A DNA stretch of 64,000 bases from Pseudomonas sp. StFLB209 (GCF_000829415.1 NZ_AP014637.1:1121001-1185000), one strand, 5' to 3'; shown: positions 52,283 through 63,071, counted from the first letter of the stretch. The notes: a model not told the origin generated them from the sequence alone. Numbers and translations are program-made.

Positions 52283-53572
52283 TCAGTTGCGTTTGAGCTG
52301 CCGGGTAATGGCCAGCAAGGTGATCAGGCTGAGCAGACCGGTGACCAGCAGGTAGAAGCTCGGTGCAAGCTTGTTGCCGCTGGCGCCAATCAGCCAGGCA
52401 ACAAAGAACGGTGTGAAGCTGCCGAAGATTGTGGTGCCGATGTTGTAACTCAGCGCCATACCGGTGGCCCGCACGCGGGTCGGGAACAGCTCAGCCATCA
52501 GCGCGGGCAGACCGCCGAAATACACAGCCTTCAGGACGCTCATCCAGAACAGTACCGCCAGCAACGCCATCAGGGTCGGCTGCGCTGCCAGCCAGGAGAA
52601 CGCCGGGTAGATACTGGCGATGAACACCAGCGCGGCCCAGAACATGATGCGGGTGCGGCCAAACACATCGGAAAGGTGACCGATGAAGGGCGTCAGCACG
52701 GTCAGCACCAGGCCACTGAGCAGCGTACCGGCAAAACCGATCGAGGCGGTCAGGCCCAGTTGCTTTACCGCATAAGTGGGCATGTAGATGATCACGTAGC
52801 TGACCGAGGTCGACAGCACCAACGCGCCAATGGCGAGCAGCATGCGGTACTTGTGCTGCCTGAACAGCGTACCGGCCGGTGCGTGCTCGGCTTCGCTCTG
52901 CTTGAACTCGCCGGCTTCTTCAATATGCCGCCGGATGTACAGCCCCACCGGGCCGATCAGCAGGCCGAACAGAAACGGAATACGCCAGCCCCAGGACTCC
53001 AGTTGGTCGACGGTCAAGGTCGAGCTGAGCAGCAGACCGAAGCCCGATGCCAGCAGGCCGCTGATGCCCTGGCTGGCAAACATGAAGCTGGAGATCAGCC
53101 CTTTGCGCTCTGGCGCATGCTCGACCAGCAGCGCCGTGGCACTGCCGAATTCGCCACCGGCAGAAAACCCCTGGATCAACCGCGCGGTAAAAATACCGAT
53201 GGGGGCCAGGATACCGATGGTGGCATAAGTGGGCATGATCGCGATCAGCAAGGTGCCGAGCATCATCAGCCAGATGGACACCAGCATCGCAGCTTTGCGT
53301 CCGACCCGGTCGGCGTAGGAACCCAGCACGATCGCGCCCAGTGGACGAATCAGGTAAGACACGGCAAAGGTGCCCAAGGCCAGCAGCAATGACACGGTTT
53401 CATCGGCGGCAGGGAAGAACAGCTTGGAAATGGTCATGGCAAAGAAGCCATAAACGATCAGGTCAAACCACTCCAGGGCGTTGCCGATGGAGGAAGCGAT
53501 GACCAACTTGTACAGCTTGCTACGGGGCATGCGGCCGGCCAGCGGTTGGGTCGTCATCTGCGCAGTTGTCAT
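52283..53572 (-). CDS. MHS-type MFS transporter
   Basis: A 429-aa metabolite:H+ symporter of the ShiA/ProP/KgtP branch with 12 helices. Conserved MHS features are SIGNALEWFDLIVYGFFA at the first helix, loop GSYADRVGRKAAML, and GFSAGGEFGSATALLVEHAPERKG. Substrates of the branch are dicarboxylates, betaine, shikimate and similar. ATG at 53572 has GGAG nine bases upstream. It leads a likely two-gene unit with the OprD gene 138 bp downstream. Confidence 0.92.
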   Translation of the reverse strand: MTTAQMTTQPLAGRMPRSKLYKLVIASSIGNALEWFDLIVYGFFAMTISKLFFPAADETVSLLLALGTFAVSYLIRPLGAIVLGSYADRVGRKAAMLVSIWLMMLGTLLIAIMPTYATIGILAPIGIFTARLIQGFSAGGEFGSATALLVEHAPERKGLISSFMFASQGISGLLASGFGLLLSSTLTVDQLESWGWRIPFLFGLLIGPVGLYIRRHIEEAGEFKQSEAEHAPAGTLFRQHKYRMLLAIGALVLSTSVSYVIIYMPTYAVKQLGLTASIGFAGTLLSGLVLTVLTPFIGHLSDVFGRTRIMFWAALVFIASIYPAFSWLAAQPTLMALLAVLFWMSVLKAVYFGGLPALMAELFPTRVRATGMALSYNIGTTIFGSFTPFFVAWLIGASGNKLAPSFYLLVTGLLSLITLLAITRQLKRN

Positions 53573-53854
53573 TATTCGAAGCTCCAGCAGGTAGTCGGTG
53601 ACGTGGCGGGAGGAAGGGGGCGTCATCCTTGAAAATCGATGGTAGGGACCTGCCAGGTTTCCCACAATTATGCATTTCAGAAGCAAACGTTGCGTTCAAG
53701 GCAAAACGCATCTGCTACATTTTGGCCGCTTGAGCGATATTAGTGCCCACAGGCCAGCGAGTGGCCGCAAAGGCGCGAACTGAACGCCCCGGTAATCAGC
53801 AGGCCGGCAAGAAGAGGCCAGGGCGCACAGCGCATGCACCCTGGTTTGGCGGGG
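53573..53854. other. Intergenic region between MFS gene and recD
   Basis: About 280 bp holding the promoter of the MFS-oprD unit. No terminator with T tract is seen for recD, and no gene or REP palindrome was recognised. Confidence 0.5.
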
Positions 53855-55924
53855 TTACAGCTCCAGCATCAAGCCGCTCAAACGCTTGACCTTGCGTTGC
53901 AGGGCCTGCTCAAAAACACCCTGGCGTGGCTCGATCAGGCTGAACCATTTACGCGCACGGGTGATGCCGGTGTAGATCAGTTCTTTGGTCAGCACCGGGT
54001 TCAAGGCATCGGGCAGGATCAGTGCAGTGTGGGCGAATTCCGAGCCCTGGGACTTGTGCACGGTCATGGCATACACCGTCTCGACATCGTTGAGCCGGCT
54101 AGGCAACACAAACCGCACACCGCCGCTGCCGTCGTTGCGCGGGAAAGCCACCCGCAATACCTGACGCGTCTCACCTTCGCGCTCCGGTACCCGCAAGGTG
54201 ATGCCGATATCGCCGTTCATCAAGCCCAGGCCATAATCGTTGCGGGTCATCAGCACCGGGCGGCCTTCATACCACAGCTCGTCGTCGATCAGGCCGGCAC
54301 TGAACAAGGCTTGGGTAATACGCTGATTGAGCCCTTCGACACCCCACGGGCCTTTGCGTACCGCGCAAAGCAACTGGAACTCATCGAACGCCTGCAACAC
54401 CGAGCGTGCCCATACTGTCCAGCACTCATCGAGCAGATCGGCGCCCTCTGTCGGTCTCTCGATTGCCAGCACGTTCAGGTAATGCCGGTAACCTTGCGGG
54501 CTGTCAGCGCCTTCGCCGAGTCCTTCCAGTGCCAGGCGCTCAAAACTGCGATCCTGCTCGTTCTTCAACAAGCGCACATGCAGGTCGGAATGGCTGTTGG
54601 CTGCCAGCAGCTCGCGCGCCCTGGCATGTTCCTGCCGATTGACCAGCCGAGCCAGTTGGCCAATGCCGCTGCCCTGGCCGAAGCGTCGTGAGTGCCGCAG
54701 CATCACCACCTGCTGGGCTAACGGATGCTGCTGCCCATCGCCTTCCTGCAGGCCACTGCTGGCCAGGCTTTCACCGCTGACCGACTCTAGCCAGGCGCGG
54801 GTATGCGGACTGTACAGGCCAATTTCGGCGTCGCGACACAAATCGCCCAATACCGCACCCGCTTCTACCGAAGCCAATTGGTCCTTGTCACCGAGCAGCA
54901 CCATTCGTGCGTGTGGCGGCAAGGCATCGAGCAGGTTGGCCATCATTTCCAGGTCGATCATCGACGCTTCGTCCACCACCAGTACATCCAGCGGTAGCGG
55001 ATTACCGGCATGGTGACGAAAATGCCGGGTGCCGGGGCGGCTGCCCAGCAGGCGGTGGACAGTGGTGACCTCACTGGGGATCTTCTCACGCACTGCCTCA
55101 TCGACCTTGAGCTGTTGCACTTGCTGGCTGATCGACTCGGTGAGCCGCGCCGCGGCCTTGCCGGTCGGCGCGGCGAGCCGGATGCGCAGCGGCTGACCAC
55201 TGGCCACTGCCGGCGCCTGAAGCAGCGCCAGCAGGCGTACCACCGTGGTGGTCTTGCCGGTGCCTGGGCCGCCGGTGATGATGCTGAACGCCTTGCGGGT
55301 TGCCAACGCGCAGGCCAGTTTCTGCCAGTCGATCTGCTCGCCGGCCTGACCAAACAGCGCATCCAGGCGCGTGCGCAGGTCGGCCGGCGTCGCCTCCTGC
55401 TCAGCCAGCCGCTGGTGCAACACCGCATCGATACGCCGTTCGTAGTTCCAATAGCGGCGCAGGTACAGACGCCGCCCGGCCAGCACCAGCGGCCGCTGCC
55501 GGTCTTCACCTGGTGCCAGAGCGACCAGTGCGCTGTGTTCCAGAACCTGACACCAGGCGGCGCCGTCCAGGCCGGCCAGCAGTTGTGACGGCAGCAGCAT
55601 CGGGCCGCTCTGCACGTCACCTTCCGGCGGCAGCGACAGGGCGAAGTCAGGCGCCTTGAGGGTCTCGAACAGGTCCAGGCACACATGACCATGACCTAAC
55701 TGGTGACTGGTCAAGGCTGCCGCCAGCAGTACCCGCGGGTCGGCGTGCGGATCAAGGCTGGCCAGAAACGCCACGAATGCCCGGTCCAGCGAGCGCAGCC
55801 AGCCACGCTCGCTCCAGCGGTCAAGCAGCATCAGCAGGTGATCGACCCGCGCCAGCGGCGCCAGGCCAGTCAGGCTGTCAGCCTGCAGCGGGGTAGGCAG
55901 TAACTGGGCAAGGGTACGGCTCAT
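53855..55924 (-). CDS. recD: Exodeoxyribonuclease V alpha subunit
   Basis: The fast 5'-3' helicase of RecBCD, which resects double-strand ends and degrades linear foreign DNA. The 689-aa protein has Walker A GGPGTGKT at 218-225, motif II in VVDEASMIDLEMM, and the C-terminal helicase motif VHKSQGSEFAHT. The length is somewhat greater than E. coli RecD (608). It is last in the recC-recB-recD operon, its ATG overlapping the recB TGA by 4 bp. Confidence 0.96.
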   Translation of the reverse strand: MSRTLAQLLPTPLQADSLTGLAPLARVDHLLMLLDRWSERGWLRSLDRAFVAFLASLDPHADPRVLLAAALTSHQLGHGHVCLDLFETLKAPDFALSLPPEGDVQSGPMLLPSQLLAGLDGAAWCQVLEHSALVALAPGEDRQRPLVLAGRRLYLRRYWNYERRIDAVLHQRLAEQEATPADLRTRLDALFGQAGEQIDWQKLACALATRKAFSIITGGPGTGKTTTVVRLLALLQAPAVASGQPLRIRLAAPTGKAAARLTESISQQVQQLKVDEAVREKIPSEVTTVHRLLGSRPGTRHFRHHAGNPLPLDVLVVDEASMIDLEMMANLLDALPPHARMVLLGDKDQLASVEAGAVLGDLCRDAEIGLYSPHTRAWLESVSGESLASSGLQEGDGQQHPLAQQVVMLRHSRRFGQGSGIGQLARLVNRQEHARARELLAANSHSDLHVRLLKNEQDRSFERLALEGLGEGADSPQGYRHYLNVLAIERPTEGADLLDECWTVWARSVLQAFDEFQLLCAVRKGPWGVEGLNQRITQALFSAGLIDDELWYEGRPVLMTRNDYGLGLMNGDIGITLRVPEREGETRQVLRVAFPRNDGSGGVRFVLPSRLNDVETVYAMTVHKSQGSEFAHTALILPDALNPVLTKELIYTGITRARKWFSLIEPRQGVFEQALQRKVKRLSGLMLEL

Positions 55925-58900
55925 GCGGGCTCTCCTGACTCAGCCGGGATGGGTAACAGGCCCTGAAACAGCAAGTCGAGGCTTTCGATCAACTCGCGGG
56001 GTGGCCGGGTGAAATACACGCCCTGCCCCGGCGCCCGGTTACCGCGCAAGAACAGATACAGAGCACCGCCCATGTGCAGGTCATAGTCGTAGTCGGCCAG
56101 GCGCGCCTTGAGCTGACGATGCAGCGCCAGCAGGTACAGCACGTATTGCAAGTCGTAACGGTGTTCAAGCATCGCCGTCTCCATGGCCGCCGGTGTGTAG
56201 GCGTCGTCATCGGCACCCAGCCAGTTGGATTTGTAGTCGGCCACGTAGTAGCGCCCTTCATGCTCAAAGGTCAGGTCGATAAAGCCTTTGAACATGCCAT
56301 TGAGCGCGGCAGGCTGCAGCGGCGCACGAGGCAGGTTGTGGTGGGTATGGCGGCGTACCAGCTCATCCACCCGCAGCACATCGACCTGACGACTGGCGAA
56401 CCAGAACTCCATCTCGATCCGGTACTGATTGGGTTGCTCAAGGCCGCTCAACGAGGCATTGCCCGGCAACGGCAATGGCATCTGTAACAGGTCCAGCAGC
56501 CAGTCGCTGAGCGGTTTGATCCAGCTGTCCCAGCCGCGCCGGCTACAACGCCGCGCCACGGTGTCGCGTACGCCTTCGGGATCACTGGCCGTCAGTGCAA
56601 AGCCCTCTTTACCGGCCCATTCCAGCAGGCCATGGAGAAAGGTGCCCGGATTCGGCCCGCGCGGGAAGCGATGAATGTCGGTAGCACCCGGTACTGCTTC
56701 ACGGGCCGCTTGCGGGTCAGGACGGTCGTCGTCGAACAGCTTCTGGGCCAGCGCCGTGTCTGGTGCGCTGTCGCTGCCAGTGAGCATGCCATCACCAATG
56801 CGCAGCGCACTGTAGGAAGCAATCCACCAGTTTTCAGCCGCCTTGCGCCGAGGCGTCAGCGGCTTGAGCAGCGCGGCCTGATTACGTGGCGCGCTAAAGC
56901 GCTCTGCGCAAGGCTCAGGGAGTGGCTCCAGCAACATGGCTGGGCTGTCCTTGACCAGCGCATTGAGCCATTCCCCCAGTTGCGCGCTATCGCTCAGTGC
57001 AGCACCACCACCGAGCAGGTAGCCCAGCGCCGAGCGATGCAGTTGCGAGTTTTTCCCGGCGCCGCGCTTGAGGTCGGTGACGCCCAGCCAACACGCGTGC
57101 TCAGAGCGGGTCAGCGCCACATAAAGCAAGCGCAGGTCTTCAGCCAGGCGTTCATCGTCGGCGCGTTCGATCAGCTCTGCGGTCGGTTGCAGGCTGATCC
57201 GCGCCAAGCCGTCATCATCGTGAAACTGTAGCGGCAGGCGACTGCCATCCACCGGTTTGCTGGAGCAGATGAACGGCAGAAATACCAACGGGTACTGCAA
57301 GCCCTTGGATTTGTGGATGGTCACCACCTTGACCAGTTGCTCGTCGCTTTCCAGACGCAGGATCTGCTCTTCACCGGCCTGGCCGCTGAGCATCAACTGC
57401 TCGCCCAGATGGCGAATCAGCGCCTGCTCGCCATCCAGTTCAGCGGCGGCCTGTTGCAGCAACTCGGACAAATGCAACAGGTTGGTCAGCACCCGCTCGC
57501 CATCACTGCGGGCGATCAGGGTCTGCGGCAACTGGAAGTCATGCAGCAGGCGACGCAGCATCGGCAGTACGCCCTGATAGCGCCAGACGTTGCGATAGCC
57601 ACGAAACTGCATCACCCGCCGCTCCCAGGCCAGTTCGTCCTGATTCAGCCGTTCCAGCTCGGTCAGTGGCAGGCCGAGGGTGATGCTCGCCAGTGCGCCA
57701 CGCAGGGTCCGTTCGGCATCCGGTTCGGCACAGGCCTTGAGCCAGGCAAGCACATCATGGGCCTCTTGGGCGGCGAACACCGAGTCTTTATCCGACAGGT
57801 ACACGCTGCGCACCCCACGGGCGGCCAGCTCGCCGCGCACCGCCTGGGCCTCTTTGCCATCGCGTACCAGGATCGCAATGTCTGCTGGCAACAGCGCGCG
57901 CAGCGCCTCGCCGGGGCGGACAAAACCGGCTTCCCCGCGCTGACCGGCATTGAGCAAGCGGACGATCTCACTGGCACAGGTCGCCGCCAGTTGCTGTCGA
58001 TAGGTTGCACCGGAGACGGGCTGATCGTCACAGAGTTGCCAGATGGTCAGTGCCGTGAGCGGCTGGCCGGCAAGTTCCAGACGCTCTTTGCGCCCCTGAG
58101 CCAGCGCCGGGGCAAAGGGCACCGGGTTGTCATTGCCGTGGCGAAACAGGAACGCACCGCGCCCGCTGTCTCGCTGCTCGGCGCGCATGAACACCTGGTT
58201 GGCCGCCTCGACCATGGCGACACTGGAGCGAAAATTGGTGTCCAGTGTATGCCAACGGCCCGCAGTGGCTTTACGGGCGCGCAGGTAGGTGTAGATATCA
58301 GCACCGCGAAAGGCGTAGATCGCCTGCTTGGGGTCGCCGATCAGGAACAGACCGGTGCTTTCGTCGTTTTGTTCCAGACGATAGATACTGTCAAAGATCC
58401 GGTACTGCACCGGGTCGGTGTCCTGGAATTCATCGATCAGGGCCACCGGGAACTGCTCACGGATCAGGGTCGTCAGGCGGTCACCGCCACCGGCACTCAA
58501 CGCAGCATCGAGGCGCAATAACATGTCGTCGAAGCCCATTTCGGCACGGCGGCGTTTTTCGCTTTCAAAACGCAGGCTGACCCAGCGAGCGGCATGCTGC
58601 AATAACTGCGCATCGGGGGTCGGCAGGTCGTCCAACTGACGCTTGAGAGTCAGCATGGCATCAAGTGCCGGGTGCGTCGGCGGGTTACTCTTCCAGGATT
58701 CAGCAACGCCGTCAGGCGTCAGACGGGTAAAGCCGGTACCCAGATCAAGGTCGACCTGATCCTCGTCCTGCGCCCAAGTAGTGAGTTTGTCGAACCAGGG
58801 CTTGAAGTAACGCTCTTGAATCTGTCGGCCATTGACCTGCTTGGCCGCCACCGCCTGGGTGAAGATCGTATCCAGTTCCTGTGCCCAGGCTGCCCAGGGT

Positions 58901-59610
58901 GCCTTGAGTGCCCGCAGCGCGGCACGGCGCCGCTCCAGTGCCTCAGCGATCAACTGCGCAGGCTCTTGTTCCACCACCGGGTAATCACGACCGAACAGGC
59001 CGCGCACCCGTGATAACAGCGCATTCGGCCCGCCCCAGTGGTCCCGCACCCAGTCCAGTGCAACGCCATCCATGGGGTAACAAAAACGTCGCCAGTAATC
59101 ACGCAGCACTTCGCCGAGCAATTCACTGTGGTCGGTTTCCAGACTCTGGGTAAACAGGCTGCCGCTGTCGAAGGCGTGCTCACGCAGCATGCGCTGGCAC
59201 CAGCTGTGAATGGTCGAAACAGCCGCTTCGTCCATCCATTGCGCGGCGATATCCAGCCGGCTCGCGCAGCCGGGCCATTGCTCAGGCTCGAAGTCGCTGC
59301 GCAGTTCGGCGATCAAGGCATCGGGGGCCGGGATCTCGTCGCGGAAAAAACGTGCCGCTTCAGCCAAACGGGTACGAATCCGGTCACGCAGTTCCTTGGT
59401 CGCGGCGTCGGTGAAGGTCACCACCAGAATCTGCGGCGGCAACAACTCACGGCCAAAGCCGGTCAACTCGTCACCATGGCCCAGTACCAGGCGCAGGTAG
59501 AGCGCCGAAATGGTGAACGTCTTGCCGGTGCCGGCGCTGGCTTCGATCAGTTGGCTGCCACGCAGCGGAAAGCGCAGCGCCAGGGGGCGCGAGGTCAGGG
59601 AGCTATTCAT
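55921..59610 (-). CDS. recB: Exodeoxyribonuclease V beta subunit
   Basis: A 1229-aa helicase-nuclease. Walker A is ASAGTGKT at 24-31; motif II is ALIDEFQDTDPVQ; motif VI is LYVALTRSEHACW. The C-terminal nuclease domain has DYKSN with Asp1125 and Lys1127, the metal-binding catalytic residues. All parts are intact, so this is a complete enzyme with 3'-5' helicase and nuclease activity. Overlaps recC by 4 bp (59607-59610) and recD by 4 bp (55921-55924). Confidence 0.97.
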   Translation of the reverse strand: MNSSLTSRPLALRFPLRGSQLIEASAGTGKTFTISALYLRLVLGHGDELTGFGRELLPPQILVVTFTDAATKELRDRIRTRLAEAARFFRDEIPAPDALIAELRSDFEPEQWPGCASRLDIAAQWMDEAAVSTIHSWCQRMLREHAFDSGSLFTQSLETDHSELLGEVLRDYWRRFCYPMDGVALDWVRDHWGGPNALLSRVRGLFGRDYPVVEQEPAQLIAEALERRRAALRALKAPWAAWAQELDTIFTQAVAAKQVNGRQIQERYFKPWFDKLTTWAQDEDQVDLDLGTGFTRLTPDGVAESWKSNPPTHPALDAMLTLKRQLDDLPTPDAQLLQHAARWVSLRFESEKRRRAEMGFDDMLLRLDAALSAGGGDRLTTLIREQFPVALIDEFQDTDPVQYRIFDSIYRLEQNDESTGLFLIGDPKQAIYAFRGADIYTYLRARKATAGRWHTLDTNFRSSVAMVEAANQVFMRAEQRDSGRGAFLFRHGNDNPVPFAPALAQGRKERLELAGQPLTALTIWQLCDDQPVSGATYRQQLAATCASEIVRLLNAGQRGEAGFVRPGEALRALLPADIAILVRDGKEAQAVRGELAARGVRSVYLSDKDSVFAAQEAHDVLAWLKACAEPDAERTLRGALASITLGLPLTELERLNQDELAWERRVMQFRGYRNVWRYQGVLPMLRRLLHDFQLPQTLIARSDGERVLTNLLHLSELLQQAAAELDGEQALIRHLGEQLMLSGQAGEEQILRLESDEQLVKVVTIHKSKGLQYPLVFLPFICSSKPVDGSRLPLQFHDDDGLARISLQPTAELIERADDERLAEDLRLLYVALTRSEHACWLGVTDLKRGAGKNSQLHRSALGYLLGGGAALSDSAQLGEWLNALVKDSPAMLLEPLPEPCAERFSAPRNQAALLKPLTPRRKAAENWWIASYSALRIGDGMLTGSDSAPDTALAQKLFDDDRPDPQAAREAVPGATDIHRFPRGPNPGTFLHGLLEWAGKEGFALTASDPEGVRDTVARRCSRRGWDSWIKPLSDWLLDLLQMPLPLPGNASLSGLEQPNQYRIEMEFWFASRQVDVLRVDELVRRHTHHNLPRAPLQPAALNGMFKGFIDLTFEHEGRYYVADYKSNWLGADDDAYTPAAMETAMLEHRYDLQYVLYLLALHRQLKARLADYDYDLHMGGALYLFLRGNRAPGQGVYFTRPPRELIESLDLLFQGLLPIPAESGEPA

Positions 59611-62600
59611 TGACCGGCCTCCTCGCCCTGCCAGGGCGCATCGAACAAGGGTTTGTACAGCGACTCACACCAGCCGGAAAAGAGCTCGCTGTCTTGCAGA
59701 GCGGCAAAATCCGGGTATTGGCGCAACAGTGCCGTGCTTTCGGCGCGTTCGCCGTTAGTGTTCTGACCATCGCCTTCATAAGCTTTACGCGCCGCAGCTT
59801 CAGCCTTGAGATCGTCGCCGGCCTGAGCCAGCCAGGCAAACGCCGTCTTGGCGGCGACCGGTAACGGATGCTGCATACCGTTGAGCCAGCCGCTCAACAG
59901 ATAACCCAGGCACTCACGGGCGGCGTCTACCTCCAGAGGCGGCAACAGCAGGGTTTCATCGCTGGCCACCAAGGCGGTGGTGAGGCTCAGGTCACAAGCC
60001 GAAGCCGCCAGGTGATTGACCCATGGACGGATCAGACGATGCCATTTGCGGGTCTTTTGCGAGCCGATGGCATTGGGCACCACGGTGACCGCCAGCAACT
60101 GACCTTGAGCATTGCGATGCAAGCCGCCCAGCCAGCCTTCAAGACGCACCTGGCGGTACTCGAAGCTGACCGGCAAAGCGCTATGGACCGGCTCAGGCCA
60201 GCGGCTGAGCAATGATTGATAACGTTGCAGTACATCCGGTAACGGCGCGATCAGTTCGGCCTGCATTGAGGTGCCGAACCCGGCCATCGGCAACAGACCG
60301 CTGCCCTGCAAGCGTTGCGCCTGGGACTGCATGGCCTGGTCGCTGTTATCCAGGTCGAGCAGCGCCGCAGCCAGCAGGCTTTCACTGAGCCCATAGCGTT
60401 GCAGCGCATCAAGCACGAACGGCTCTTCATCAGCCAGTGGTGCCTGGGCCTGATCGAAGAAAATTTTCAACCGCTGGGTATAGAAATGCTTGACCGGATT
60501 ACGCAAGAAATCCTGCAACAGCGCCAGCGTCAGCGGCTCTTGTGGATCATGGGCAGACAATTGGGTCTGCTCCAGAGGCGCTGCGTCGCCGCTGTGCAGC
60601 GCCTGCCACTCACGGGCAAAACTGAAGTAGCCATAACCTTCATGAAAATACCGGGCACTGAACGGCTGTAGCGGATGGGCCAGGGTCAGCGCGTTGAGCA
60701 GAGCTTCACCGCTCGTCAGGTCAGACTCGTCCTGCGCGAGTCGCCAACCACTGGCCAGGTGATCACGCAGTTGGCCGATCAGCACCGAAGAGGGCCGCTC
60801 GCTGTTGTCCCGGATGCTGTGGCCGACCCAACTGATATACAGCTGGTCACGGGCCGACAACACGGCTTCAAGCAACAGATAACGATCATCCTCGCGACGT
60901 GAGCGGTCACCGGGGCGGTAATCACTGCCCATCAGGTCGAAGTCCAGCGGCGGCTGCGCGCGCGGATAGTCACCGTCGTTCATGCCCAGCAGGCAGACCA
61001 CCTTGAACGGAATGGCACGCATCGGCATCAGTGTGCAGAAGTTGACCGAGCCGGCGAGGAAACGCTGCGACAGACGCCCTTGATCGAGACCGGCCAGCCA
61101 GGCTTCGCGTACCACCGTCAGCGGCAATGGATCGAGCAAACCGACTGACTCACAGGTCTGTAGCCAGTCCTCACGGAGGTTCTCCAACTGCACCAGCAGG
61201 TAGTCATCGTGTTCGCTCTGCGCCTGGAAAAACACCTGAATGAGGTTCTGCAGACGCACACCCCAGTCCTGCGCAGTGGCCTGCGTGGAAAGCTCGGCAT
61301 GCGCCACATCCAGCGCATCAATCAAGGCCACCAGCGGGCCGATCAGCGCGGCGTCCAGGCCGCCGATTTCATCGTAAGGTTCGATGTCCTGAAACGCGGC
61401 GCCGGAGCCTACTGCATACCCCAAGAGCATGCGCTGTAAGCCAAATTGCCAGCTATTCTGCTCCAGCGCCTCGGGCAATCCGAGACCTTCGCGCTGACTG
61501 GCATCCAGCCCCCAGCGCACACCGGCGCCTTCGATCCAGCGATGCAGGGTCGGCAGGTCACGCTCCTTGATCCCAAAGCGGGCACGCAGCGCCGGGACAT
61601 CCAGCAGGTCAAGGATTTCACTGACCGGAAAACGGCTGTCCGGCAGCTTGAGCAAATGCTCCACCGCGATCAGCAGCGGCTCGCGACCACGCTGGCCCTG
61701 GTCTGCCAGGGTGAAGGGGATGAAGCGTTTGTCGTCGCGCTCAAGCTGGCCGAACACTGCGCGGATGTGTGGCGCATAGCTGTCGATGTCCGGGACCATG
61801 ACGATCACATCGCGGGGGCGTAACTGCGGATCTTTGCTGAACCGGGCGAGCAACTGATCATGGAGAATCTCCACCTCACGCTGGGCACTGTGGGCCACAT
61901 GAAAGCGGATCGAGCGGTCTTGCAGGGTATCGACTGCGGGCCATAGCTCACGGGTTTCGTCCAGCGGGCGCAGTTCCAGAATATCGTCCTGCAACTGGCT
62001 GAGCATGTGGTGTGGCTCGCCCTCGCTGAACAGGTCAATGCGCTCGTCCTTGAAGCAGAAACGATAGCTGTGCGGGTTGTCGTGACTGTCCAGCAGGTTG
62101 ATGTAATCACGGCCTTGCTTGCCCCAGGCTGCGAGCAACGGGTGCGCGTGCTGATGCAAAGTCTGTGGATCAAGCACCTGAGGCGTACCGGGTTTACGTG
62201 CCTGGCGCTTGTATTGGTGACGCAGCAGGTCTTTGTCAGCGACGATATCGGCCCAGTGGTGCCGACACGGGTTATGCACACACAGCAGCACCTGACTGAA
62301 CCTGGCCAGACCGGCCAAAGCCTCCAGCGCCTGGGCCGGCAACGATGAAATACCAAAGACGATGACCCGTGGCGGTAACCCCGGCACCGCATCGGTCATG
62401 GTCTGAACCCGCTCGATGAAACGCTGATGCACTCCGGCACGGCTCTGGGCCATACCGGCAACACCGACATCGTGCAGCAGGGCGCGCCACAGTTCGGCCT
62501 GCCAGATATTGGCCGGGTTCAATGGCTTGATTTCGCCGCGCACCGAACGTAACTGATGGCGACCGGCAGCCCAGTCTTCCAGCCAGTCGGCGCGATACAC

Positions 62601-63071
62601 CTGATACTGGTCAAAGAGGTCAGCGAGACGCTCGGACAATTGATAACGCTTGCGCAGGTCGGTGTCTGCGGTCAAGAACCGTTGCAGCGGCTCGAAGTGT
62701 GGCTGATTGATCAACTCCGGTAGCAACCGCATCAGCCGCCAGGTCAGGGGCGCCTTGTCCAATAGAGAGGTCTGCGGGATCTCATCACGGCCCAGTACGG
62801 CGCGGTAAAGCTGCCACATGAAACTGCCCGGCAGTTGCACATCGATAGCGGCGGCAATGCCGCAACCGCCGAGGTCGTCATCCTCGGTATCTTCGGCCAG
62901 GGCAAGCTTGAGCCATTGCGCGATCCCGTTGCTCTGTACCAAGGCAATTTCATTCTCCAGCGGCGCCAGAGGGTAACGCCGCATCCAGGACACCGCCAGG
63001 CTGCGCAACTCGTCCAGTCGATTGCCATGAACCACCATGAAACCGGCGTTCAGTGAGGTAGTGTGTGGCAT
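59607..63071 (-). CDS. recC: Exodeoxyribonuclease V gamma subunit
   Basis: The 1154-aa Chi-recognition and DNA-splitting subunit of RecBCD, related to inactive helicases. Typical family stretches are GFMVVHGNRLDELRSLAV at the N-terminus, ENEIALVQSNGIAQWLKL, and the conserved PYDEIGGLDAALIGPL. No Walker A is present, as expected for RecC. It is first in the operon; the rRNA operon on the same strand ends upstream of it (63,238 and beyond) and is separated by terminator 63197-63225. Confidence 0.97.
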   Translation of the reverse strand: MPHTTSLNAGFMVVHGNRLDELRSLAVSWMRRYPLAPLENEIALVQSNGIAQWLKLALAEDTEDDDLGGCGIAAAIDVQLPGSFMWQLYRAVLGRDEIPQTSLLDKAPLTWRLMRLLPELINQPHFEPLQRFLTADTDLRKRYQLSERLADLFDQYQVYRADWLEDWAAGRHQLRSVRGEIKPLNPANIWQAELWRALLHDVGVAGMAQSRAGVHQRFIERVQTMTDAVPGLPPRVIVFGISSLPAQALEALAGLARFSQVLLCVHNPCRHHWADIVADKDLLRHQYKRQARKPGTPQVLDPQTLHQHAHPLLAAWGKQGRDYINLLDSHDNPHSYRFCFKDERIDLFSEGEPHHMLSQLQDDILELRPLDETRELWPAVDTLQDRSIRFHVAHSAQREVEILHDQLLARFSKDPQLRPRDVIVMVPDIDSYAPHIRAVFGQLERDDKRFIPFTLADQGQRGREPLLIAVEHLLKLPDSRFPVSEILDLLDVPALRARFGIKERDLPTLHRWIEGAGVRWGLDASQREGLGLPEALEQNSWQFGLQRMLLGYAVGSGAAFQDIEPYDEIGGLDAALIGPLVALIDALDVAHAELSTQATAQDWGVRLQNLIQVFFQAQSEHDDYLLVQLENLREDWLQTCESVGLLDPLPLTVVREAWLAGLDQGRLSQRFLAGSVNFCTLMPMRAIPFKVVCLLGMNDGDYPRAQPPLDFDLMGSDYRPGDRSRREDDRYLLLEAVLSARDQLYISWVGHSIRDNSERPSSVLIGQLRDHLASGWRLAQDESDLTSGEALLNALTLAHPLQPFSARYFHEGYGYFSFAREWQALHSGDAAPLEQTQLSAHDPQEPLTLALLQDFLRNPVKHFYTQRLKIFFDQAQAPLADEEPFVLDALQRYGLSESLLAAALLDLDNSDQAMQSQAQRLQGSGLLPMAGFGTSMQAELIAPLPDVLQRYQSLLSRWPEPVHSALPVSFEYRQVRLEGWLGGLHRNAQGQLLAVTVVPNAIGSQKTRKWHRLIRPWVNHLAASACDLSLTTALVASDETLLLPPLEVDAARECLGYLLSGWLNGMQHPLPVAAKTAFAWLAQAGDDLKAEAAARKAYEGDGQNTNGERAESTALLRQYPDFAALQDSELFSGWCESLYKPLFDAPWQGEEAGQ

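Noticed and set aside
53855..63071. recCBD as part of a defence island
   Set aside because: The operon is the normal chromosomal RecBCD beside an rRNA operon; no restriction, Abi or other defence gene accompanies it.
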